From assembly GCA_002423435.1 (NCBI GenBank), contig DIWE01000013.1, positions 1-20,241 of the forward strand: a stretch of DNA of 20,241 nt. Direction: 5' to 3'. Under the pieces are notes generated by a model. It was given only the letters and a program-made list of their open reading frames with translations. It did no database searches and had not been told where the DNA came from. Within the stretch, counting starts at the first letter, position 1; each line of letters begins with the position of its first letter. Positions 14,758 to 20,241 of the stretch are shown one piece after another. The position numbers were made by a program, and so were the translations under genes. The stretch comes from Clostridiales bacterium UBA6114. GTDB taxonomy: Bacteria > Bacillota > Clostridia > Oscillospirales > Butyricicoccaceae.

Positions 14758-16110
14758 ATGGGAATATTGCTTGTGGATGTTTTATTTTTGGTTTTCCTTC
14801 TTCTTCTTGGCATTCCGCTTCCTTTTTGTTTTGGCGGCGCTCTTGGGCTGATGGTTATTTTCGCGGATATCAACATGAAAAGCCTGATGGTTTGGGGCTT
14901 TGACCAAATGATTAGCTTAATTTTGGTTGCCGGCCCTATTTTTATTTTAGCAGGCGCCTGCCTCAGCTCAAGTAAGATCGCAGACAAGCTCCTCGACCTG
15001 ACCGAGTATTTTACGACGAAATTAAAAGGCGGCATAGGGGTAATTGCCATTATTACATGCGGCTTCCTGGGCGCTATTTCCGGAAGCGCCTTCACCGGGC
15101 TTGCGGCGGTTGGTCCGGTGCTCCATCCGAAAATGGTATCGCAGGGTTATCCCAAGGGATATGCAGCGTCTCTGATCAGCGCGTCTACCATTTTGGGCGT
15201 CCTTATCCCGCCCTCGGTCGCAATGATCACCTTTGGGTGGGTAACCGGCGTGTCGGTTCTGGCGTGTTTCTTATCCACAGTCTTCCCCGGCATCCTTCTG
15301 ATGGCTTTTTTAAGCATTATTAACCTGGTCGACGCCAAAAAATTTAAAGCGCCTGAGCCTGCCGGCGATACGGCGGCCCTGTTAACCGCTGAAGCAAAAA
15401 CAACCGGCCTCGCCGGGACTGCTGTGGCAAAAAACCAAAAAACCGGCGCGATGCATCGCTTCATTTCAGCGCTCCCCGCCCTTTCCATGCCGGTTATCAT
15501 TCTCGGCGGTATTTACGGAGGCGTTTTTACCCCCACGGAAGCCGCTTCCGTTGCGGTGCTGGTCTGTATCCTGATTGGGGTTTTGTCCTACAGGACCATG
15601 AATGCGAAAACACTGTTCAGCGCGCTCAAATCTTCTTCGTCTTCCATTGGCGCCATTATGATGATGATCTTTTTCTGCCTGTTGCTTTCTCAGACTTATG
15701 TCATGCTGCAGCTGCCTCAGCAGCTGGTTGAGCTCTTTACAAGCTTTACCAGCAGCAAGCTCGTCGTTCTGCTGTTCATTAACGTGTTCCTCCTGTTTGT
15801 CGGCATGATCGTAAACGATACGACAGCCATTGTCCTTTGCGCCCCGCTTCTGATCCCCTTGTGCGCCGCGTATGGCGTAAGCGGCGTCCAGCTGGCCGCA
15901 ATTATGGTTGTCAATCTCGGATTCGGCGGGCTGACCCCTCCATACGCAAGTATTCTTTATCTTGGCATGCGGGTCTGCGATTGCAAGTTTGAAGAAATGC
16001 TCCCGTCCACCATGAAATTTGTTGTGCTGGCATATTTCCCCGTTTCTTTGCTGACTACATATATTCCCGCGCTTTCGACCTGGCTTCCTAAAGTTATGGG
16101 CCTTTCCTGA
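14758..16110 (+). CDS. dctM: TRAP transporter large membrane subunit (DctM family)
   Basis: The start at ATG 14758 follows the dctQ stop by one base and has GGAGGGG about 9 nt upstream; in-frame ATGs at 14740 and 14749 lie on or before that site. The 450-residue product has about twelve hydrophobic segments in two halves, as in DctM permeases, which use a sodium gradient to drive uptake. Family segments include LVAGPIFILAGACL, GFLGAISGSAFTGLAAVGPVL (the common SGSSAADTA version is changed here), ILGVLIPPSVAMITFGW and GGIYGGVFTPTEAASVAVL. A longer polar loop around residues 200-240, rich in Ala/Thr/Lys, separates the halves. It is the transport channel for the cluster's substrate. Confidence 0.92.
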   Translation: MGILLVDVLFLVFLLLLGIPLPFCFGGALGLMVIFADINMKSLMVWGFDQMISLILVAGPIFILAGACLSSSKIADKLLDLTEYFTTKLKGGIGVIAIITCGFLGAISGSAFTGLAAVGPVLHPKMVSQGYPKGYAASLISASTILGVLIPPSVAMITFGWVTGVSVLACFLSTVFPGILLMAFLSIINLVDAKKFKAPEPAGDTAALLTAEAKTTGLAGTAVAKNQKTGAMHRFISALPALSMPVIILGGIYGGVFTPTEAASVAVLVCILIGVLSYRTMNAKTLFSALKSSSSSIGAIMMMIFFCLLLSQTYVMLQLPQQLVELFTSFTSSKLVVLLFINVFLLFVGMIVNDTTAIVLCAPLLIPLCAAYGVSGVQLAAIMVVNLGFGGLTPPYASILYLGMRVCDCKFEEMLPSTMKFVVLAYFPVSLLTTYIPALSTWLPKVMGLS

Positions 16111-16139
16111 AAAAATTGTACATGAGGGAAGATGATCAA

Positions 16140-16595
16140 ATGTCGGTTTATGATAATTTGAAAAAACATAATTTAATCGTTCCCGAGCCTCTGGCGCCGG
16201 CCGGACTGTATCTGCCCGTTAGCCAGACCGGGAACCTCCTGTTCCTTTCCGGACAGGGAAGTATTGAAAACGGCAAACCGCTCACAGGGCGTGTCGGCAT
16301 TAACGTCACCGTTCAGGAGGCCCAGTATGCGGCTAAAATCTGTATGCTCAACACCCTCGGCGCGCTGCAGACCTATTTGGGTGATTTAAATCGAATCAAA
16401 AGAGCCGTGAAAATCCTCGGATTTGTCGCGGGCGCCGATGATTTCACAGGTCAGGCCCTTGTAATGAACGGAGCATCCCAGATCCTGATTGATGTTTTTG
16501 GGGAAGGCGGCAGACACGCCCGCTCCGCGATCGGCACAAACAGCCTGCCGCTCGGCCTGACCGTCGAAATCGAATCTGTTTTTGAAATCTTATAG
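16140..16595 (+). CDS. RidA/YjgF/UK114-family protein
   Basis: The start ATG 16140 has GAGGGA about 10 nt upstream; an in-frame ATG at 16116 lies before that site. The 151-residue product is longer than archetypal RidA (about 128) and fits the related subgroup with an N-terminal extension (VPEPLAPAGLYLPVSQTGN). It keeps FLSGQG, the helix segment AAKICMLNTLGALQTYLGDLNRIKRAVKILG, and the RHARSAIGTNSLPLGLTVEIES stretch, in which the arginine of ARS corresponds to the residue that binds the imine carboxylate in RidA. RidA hydrolyses reactive 2-aminoacrylate and related enamines released by PLP dehydratases, and the next gene encodes such an enzyme. Paralogues can have different imine substrates, so an opine-derived imine is also possible. 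Confidence 0.88.
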   Translation: MSVYDNLKKHNLIVPEPLAPAGLYLPVSQTGNLLFLSGQGSIENGKPLTGRVGINVTVQEAQYAAKICMLNTLGALQTYLGDLNRIKRAVKILGFVAGADDFTGQALVMNGASQILIDVFGEGGRHARSAIGTNSLPLGLTVEIESVFEIL

Positions 16596-16628
16596 TCGCA
16601 TTATTAAAAAGGCAGGCAAAAAAATAAA

Positions 16629-16652
16629 ATTACAGTTAACAGAAACTGTAAT
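16629..16652. promoter_or_regulatory. Inverted repeat upstream of the dehydratase gene
   Basis: ATTACAGTT (16629-16637) and AACTGTAAT (16644-16652) are perfect 9-bp inverted arms around a 6-nt centre, ending about 10 nt before the AGAGG Shine-Dalgarno of the dehydratase gene. It could be a protein-binding palindrome or an RNA hairpin that tunes translation or decay. One arm sequence, AACTGTAAT, also occurs at 11071-11079 before the GntR gene. No U-run follows. Confidence 0.4.
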
Positions 16653-16673
16653 CAGAGAAGAGGTAACGAAAGC

Positions 16674-17654
16674 ATGCTGGGGCAAAACCTGTCAAAAGTA
16701 CAATTATCGGATATGTTTTCAGCGGAACAGCGCATCAGAAAAGTGACTCCCCCGACGCCGCTTATTACGATGGAGCCTTTGAATATGCTTCTGAAGTATC
16801 AAGTGTATTTAAAGGCTGAGAGTCTCCTTCCCTCCGGCGCATTTAAATTCCGGGGCGCATTCAATAAAATATCGTGGCTGAAAGAAAACTACGGTGATAA
16901 TGTGGAAGTCGTCACCGCTTCATCCGGGAACCACGGTATGGCGGTAGCCCTTTCCTCAAGGCTGCTCGGATTAAAAGCAACCGTTGTCGTCCCGTCCATT
17001 ACGCCCGAAATTAAAAAAGAATGCATCAGGAGCTTCGGCGCGGACATTATTGTATCCGGGGCAACGTATGACGATTCTTTTTTAGAAGCCTGTCGCATCG
17101 CGGAAGAAAAAGGCTGTTATTATGTGCATTCCGTTTCGGACGTTGAGGTTCTCGGGGGCCAGGGCACGATCAGTCTCGAAATCATAAGGCAGCTTCCCGA
17201 CGTCGAGCAGATTGTTGTGCCTCTGGGCGGCGGCGGCTTGATTACGGGCATATCTTATGCAATCAAGCAATTAAAGCCCAAAACAAAGGTTTGCGCAGTG
17301 ATGCCGGAGCATTCCGCAGTCTATGCAAAAAGCCGGGAGGCCGGCAGACTTATTGAGCTTCGCGAGGCGTATTCCGTTGCGGACGCGGTGATCAGGAAAA
17401 CAGGGGAATCTTATTTGTTCCCGTACATAGAACAAAATGTGGATGAAATATTTACCGTCGGGGAAGAGACAATCAAAAAAGCAGTCCGCGCAGGACTATT
17501 GTACGGCAAGCTGATGCTGGAGGGTTCCGGAGCTCTCCCGCTCGCGGCGGCAATGGAAGGAAAAATTGATCTTCATATGAAAACCGTCCTTGTTTGCAGC
17601 GGCGGCAATATCGACCAGGCGGTTTTGCAGCAGTGCCTGGATGCCCCGGAATAG
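16674..17654 (+). CDS. Threonine/serine dehydratase-like PLP enzyme (fold type II)
   Basis: The 326-residue protein matches catabolic threonine ammonia-lyases in length and lacks a C-terminal ACT regulatory domain. Visible motifs are the PLP lysine Lys58 in PSGAFKFRGA (the family usually has GSFK(I/L)RGA), the substrate loop SSGNHG at 83-88, the phosphate loop PLGGGGLI at 183-190, EGSGALPLA at 283-291 and CSGGN at 308-312, whose Ser contacts the pyridine nitrogen. Expected chemistry is beta-elimination of a 2-hydroxy-amino acid to a 2-oxo acid plus ammonia through an enamine. The adjacent RidA gene fits this. AGAGG lies about 10 nt before the ATG. Serine, threonine, 3-hydroxyaspartate or an ectoine-pathway-like substrate cannot be told apart by eye. 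Confidence 0.88.
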   Translation: MLGQNLSKVQLSDMFSAEQRIRKVTPPTPLITMEPLNMLLKYQVYLKAESLLPSGAFKFRGAFNKISWLKENYGDNVEVVTASSGNHGMAVALSSRLLGLKATVVVPSITPEIKKECIRSFGADIIVSGATYDDSFLEACRIAEEKGCYYVHSVSDVEVLGGQGTISLEIIRQLPDVEQIVVPLGGGGLITGISYAIKQLKPKTKVCAVMPEHSAVYAKSREAGRLIELREAYSVADAVIRKTGESYLFPYIEQNVDEIFTVGEETIKKAVRAGLLYGKLMLEGSGALPLAAAMEGKIDLHMKTVLVCSGGNIDQAVLQQCLDAPE

Positions 17655-17699
17655 CTCCAGGTCAAAATGCCGGCATCACTTGTTAAAAGAGGTAACAGT

Positions 17700-18854
17700 A
17701 TGGAAATCAGTATTGCGGCAAGAAGCTTTCCTTTCTCAGGAGTTCGGCGGATGTTCGACAAAGCTTCTTTATACGACGATGCAATCAATATGTCTCTGGG
17801 CGAGCCGGGATTTGTCACACCCGAGCATATCATACGGGCAGGCGTTGATTTCCTGACACAGGGGAAAACAAAATACACCCCCAACGCGGGTATTTACCCA
17901 TTTCGGGAGGCGCTCGCGGAGAAGCTTCAGCGCGTAAACCATATCAAATGCGGGCCTAATAATATTATTGTGACCTTTGGCGCTGTGGAAGCGCTCATGC
18001 TGGCGATGATCACGCTGATCAATCCCGGCGACGAGGTGATCGTCCCGGACCCTGCATGGCCTGATTATGTCGCTCAGGTAAAGATGGCGCATGGAATTCC
18101 CATAGGAGCCAAAGTCTATGAAAAAGATCGGTTCAAAATGACCGCGGAGATTATCGAACCGCTGATATCCCCTAAGACCAAAATGCTCATCGTCAATTCA
18201 CCCAACAACCCGACGGGGGCCGTCTTAAACAGGGAGGAACTGCGAGAAATCGCAGAGCTGGTTAAACGGCGCAAAATATATGTTATCGCCGACGAAGCGT
18301 ATGAGCGGCTGGTTTATGACGGGGAGGAGCATGTAAGCCTCGGGGCTTTTGACGGTTTGGAGGATTACATATTAACGGTCAATACCTTTTCAAAGGCGTA
18401 TGCCATGACCGGATGGCGGCTCGGTTATGCCTGCGCGAATAAAGAGATCGTTTCACAAATGATAAAGCTGCATGAAAACAACGGTTCCTGCGTTAACGAG
18501 GCTTTTCAGCATGCGGGAATTTACGCCCTGCGGCATGGCGACAAAGATATCGAATTTATGCTGGGCTGCTATGACAAAAACAGAAAACTGATCGCCGAGG
18601 GAATCAACAGGCTGCGGGGGTTTTCATGCATTATGCCCAAAGGCGCGTTTTACCTTTTTCCGAATATCACAGGGCTTTCGATGAATTCAGTCGACGCGGC
18701 AAATTATATTCTGGAAAAGACCCACGTTGTCACTTCGCCGGGAATTGCCTTTGGCGAGGCCGGCGAGGGACATATCCGCATGTCCTTTGCAAACGACTGC
18801 CACTCTATTGAGACGGCTTTGGAGCGGCTGGAAAAATATTTCGGCACAAAATAA
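17700..18854 (+). CDS. PLP-dependent class I/II aminotransferase (second)
   Basis: I start at ATG 17700, which has AAAAGAGG 7 nt upstream, rather than the in-frame ATG at 17667 that precedes that site. The 384-residue product shows SLGEPGF at 32-38, TKYTPNAGIYPFREAL at 57-72, NSPNNPTG at 166-173, IADEAYERLVYD at 196-207, the Schiff-base Lys232 in TFSKAYAMTGWR with Arg240, and the carboxylate-binding arginine in GEGHIRMSFAN near the end. It is a paralogue of the aminotransferase at 8200-9375, with the same motifs in the same order but clearly diverged. In this cluster it probably transfers amino groups between the imported compound, or its amino-acid product, and pyruvate or 2-oxoglutarate. 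The gene lies 45 bp after the dehydratase gene. Confidence 0.9.
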   Translation: MEISIAARSFPFSGVRRMFDKASLYDDAINMSLGEPGFVTPEHIIRAGVDFLTQGKTKYTPNAGIYPFREALAEKLQRVNHIKCGPNNIIVTFGAVEALMLAMITLINPGDEVIVPDPAWPDYVAQVKMAHGIPIGAKVYEKDRFKMTAEIIEPLISPKTKMLIVNSPNNPTGAVLNREELREIAELVKRRKIYVIADEAYERLVYDGEEHVSLGAFDGLEDYILTVNTFSKAYAMTGWRLGYACANKEIVSQMIKLHENNGSCVNEAFQHAGIYALRHGDKDIEFMLGCYDKNRKLIAEGINRLRGFSCIMPKGAFYLFPNITGLSMNSVDAANYILEKTHVVTSPGIAFGEAGEGHIRMSFANDCHSIETALERLEKYFGTK

Positions 18855-18892
18855 CAAATCAGAAAAGCTTATGAAAGGCCAGATGACAAAGA

Positions 18893-20011
18893 ATGAAAAT
18901 CGGTGTTCCAAAAGAGATCAAAGCGAACGAAGACCGCGTGGCTGTGACTCCGGCAGGCGTTGCGTCGTTTTGCAAAGCCGGACATGAAATGTATATCGAA
19001 AAGGGCGCCGGAGCGGGAAGCGGGTTTACGGATGAAGAATATGCTTCGGCCGGAGCTGAAATTTTGAACACTCCGGATGAAGTATTTGAAACGGCGGATA
19101 TGATTATGAAGGTCAAAGAACCCCTGGAATCCGAGTATGATTTTTTCAGGAAAGACCAGGTGCTTTTCACATATTTGCACCTCGCCCCCGTTCCAACGCT
19201 GACAAACGCGCTTTTAACAAAAAAGGTGACCGGCATCGCTTACGAGACCGTGCAATCGGATGACCGGACACTGCCTCTTCTGCTGCCCATGAGCGAAGTA
19301 GCCGGCAGAATGTCAATACAGGTAGGCGCGCATCTCCTGGAAAAAAACAACGGGGGACGCGGCATGCTTCTGGGCGGAGTTCCCGGCGTGGAGAGCGCGA
19401 AAGTGGTGATTCTCGGAGGCGGCACCGTCGGTACGAACGCCGCGAAAATGGCCATAGGTATGGGCGCTCAGGTCACTGTGCTCGACGTATCGCTGAAACG
19501 TTTGGCTTATCTCGACGATATTTTTAACGGCCGCATCGTAACGCTGGTCTCATCCGAATATGCCATTGCCAACGCCGTGAAAGAAGCGGATCTGGTTGTG
19601 GGGGCCGTGCTGATCCCGGGTGCAAGGACACCTAAACTGATTACGGAAAAAATGGTCAAAGCAATGAAACCGGGATCTGTCCTGATCGATGTCGCAATAG
19701 ACCAGGGCGGCTCCATCGAAACGATTGATCATATTACAACGCACGACAACCCATATTTTATCAAATACGGCGTCGTGCATTATTCCGTCGCCAATATGCC
19801 GGGCGCAGTGCCGAGGACGTCAACGATTTCACTTACCAATTCAACGCTCCCATACGCGCTGAAGATCGCGAATATGGGCGCTGAAAAAGCTCTGAGACAG
19901 GATGCTTCCCTGCTTCGCGGATTAAATACTTACAACGGTCATCTGACTTACAGGGCTGTGGCGGAGGCGCAGAACCTTTTATATACCCCTGCCGAAAATC
20001 TGATCATGTAA
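18893..20011 (+). CDS. ald: Alanine dehydrogenase
   Basis: The 372-residue product is full length for the family and opens with the typical MKIGVPKEIKANEDRVAVTPAG. It keeps Arg15 and Lys75 (MKVKEP) for pyruvate binding, the catalytic His96 (TYLHLA), the NAD-binding GGGTVGTNAA at 175-184 and Asp270 (DVAIDQGG). The enzyme interconverts L-alanine with pyruvate, ammonia and NADH in the cytoplasm. As last gene of the cluster it would regenerate pyruvate from alanine made by transamination, or reassimilate ammonia. The Shine-Dalgarno is poor (GAAAGG 14 nt before the ATG), so translation may depend on coupling to the aminotransferase gene 38 bp upstream. The start is still clear from the conserved N-terminus. 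Confidence 0.96.
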   Translation: MKIGVPKEIKANEDRVAVTPAGVASFCKAGHEMYIEKGAGAGSGFTDEEYASAGAEILNTPDEVFETADMIMKVKEPLESEYDFFRKDQVLFTYLHLAPVPTLTNALLTKKVTGIAYETVQSDDRTLPLLLPMSEVAGRMSIQVGAHLLEKNNGGRGMLLGGVPGVESAKVVILGGGTVGTNAAKMAIGMGAQVTVLDVSLKRLAYLDDIFNGRIVTLVSSEYAIANAVKEADLVVGAVLIPGARTPKLITEKMVKAMKPGSVLIDVAIDQGGSIETIDHITTHDNPYFIKYGVVHYSVANMPGAVPRTSTISLTNSTLPYALKIANMGAEKALRQDASLLRGLNTYNGHLTYRAVAEAQNLLYTPAENLIM

Positions 20012-20015
20012 ACTA

Positions 20016-20056
20016 TTAACCGCCCCTTCGTGCCGAACGCCGGCCGGGGCGGTTAA
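20016..20056 (+). terminator. Terminator-like hairpin after ald
   Basis: TTAACCGCCCC (20016-20026) and GGGGCGGTTAA (20046-20056) form an 11-bp perfect stem over a 19-nt GC-rich loop, five bases after the ald stop codon. No U-run follows, so it may be a weak or factor-dependent terminator or a 3' end stabiliser of the cluster mRNA. Confidence 0.5.
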
Positions 20057-20111
20057 ACGACATAAAACAGCCTCTGCCTTAAGGCTAGGAGGGTCGAACC
20101 CAATCCGGTTC

Positions 20112-20207
20112 TTTTCCGTCGGCTGCGCCCCATACTGCGTTATCCTCCTTGCTTTACGCGAGTAAAGCTGCGTCGTCTGCCATACCTTACACACAGCAGA
20201 CGGAAAA
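20112..20207. repeat. Nested inverted-repeat element of unknown kind
   Basis: Outer arms TTTTCCGTCGGCTG (20112-20125) and CAGCAGACGGAAAA (20194-20207) match at 13 of 14 positions. Between them lies a perfect 7-bp stem with a GCGA tetraloop (GCTTTAC 20151-20157, GTAAAGC 20162-20168). A third segment CGTCTGC (20174-20180) can instead pair with GCAGACG (20196-20202), so two exclusive folds exist. I see no coding frame with a ribosome site. It may be a short non-autonomous repeat (MITE or REP-like) or a structured RNA; no second copy is visible in the window. Confidence 0.4.
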
Positions 20208-20241
20208 AAACTCTGCGACCTCCGCCATAGGGAAATTCGTG

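Noticed and set aside
20016..20056. Hairpin considered as an attachment site or integration boundary
   Set aside because: There is no integrase or tRNA gene nearby; a 3' end hairpin of the ald transcript is the simpler reading.
20091..20101. GGGTTCGACCC on the minus strand resembles a tRNA T-arm
   Set aside because: No acceptor, D or anticodon stems can be formed around it, so it is not a tRNA gene or recognisable fragment.

Overview
The window reads as chromosomal DNA of a low-to-mid GC Gram-positive bacterium, most likely an anaerobic or gut-type Firmicute of the Clostridia. The reasons are an SLH-anchored cell-surface protein, two lipoprotein solute-binding proteins with lipoboxes, strong GGAGG or G-run Shine-Dalgarno sites, occasional TTG starts and short, tightly packed operons. 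I cannot name the genus from sequence alone. I see no phage, IS, CRISPR, rRNA or tRNA genes.

Layout. (1) Positions 1-2795, minus strand: the first 931 codons of a large S-layer-homology protein that runs off the left edge. It has a signal peptide, three SLH domains, a beta-rich region, a low-complexity linker, Ig-like domains and an exact-period 390-bp (130-residue) tandem repeat. (2) Positions 7458 down to 3115, minus strand: a five-gene operon for an OpuC/ProVWX-type quaternary-amine ABC transporter (ATPase with CBS pair, two permeases, lipoprotein) followed by an HSL-family esterase and a clear intrinsic terminator at 3002-3036. Its promoter lies at 7829-7858, giving a leader of about 364 nt with several hairpins. 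(3) Positions 7975-9477, plus strand: a divergent promoter, a leader of about 190 nt that contains a complete intrinsic terminator before the gene, a class I aminotransferase starting with TTG, and a strong terminator. (4) Positions 9524-20056, plus strand: a promoter with an inverted pair of operator-like sites, then ten same-strand genes. These are a UPF0597/cysteine-desulfidase-like enzyme, a GntR/FCD regulator, an opine-dehydrogenase-family enzyme, a TRAP transporter (DctP, DctQ, DctM), a RidA-family protein, a threonine-dehydratase-like PLP enzyme, a second class I aminotransferase and alanine dehydrogenase. A hairpin and an unexplained nested inverted-repeat element close the window.

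How the genes may work together (inference). The right-hand cluster looks like an uptake and catabolic route for an amino acid or N-substituted amino acid. The TRAP system imports the substrate. The opine-dehydrogenase-like enzyme could split a secondary amine into an amino acid and a 2-oxo acid. The dehydratase and desulfidase-like enzymes would deaminate or desulfurate hydroxy- or thio-amino acids through enamine intermediates that RidA clears. The aminotransferase and alanine dehydrogenase would balance pyruvate, alanine, ammonia and NADH. The substrate cannot be read from the sequence.

The best candidates for something undescribed are the opine-dehydrogenase/TRAP/RidA/dehydratase cluster, the two structured leaders on either side of the 7.86-7.97 kb divergent promoter region, and the terminal inverted-repeat element at 20112-20207.
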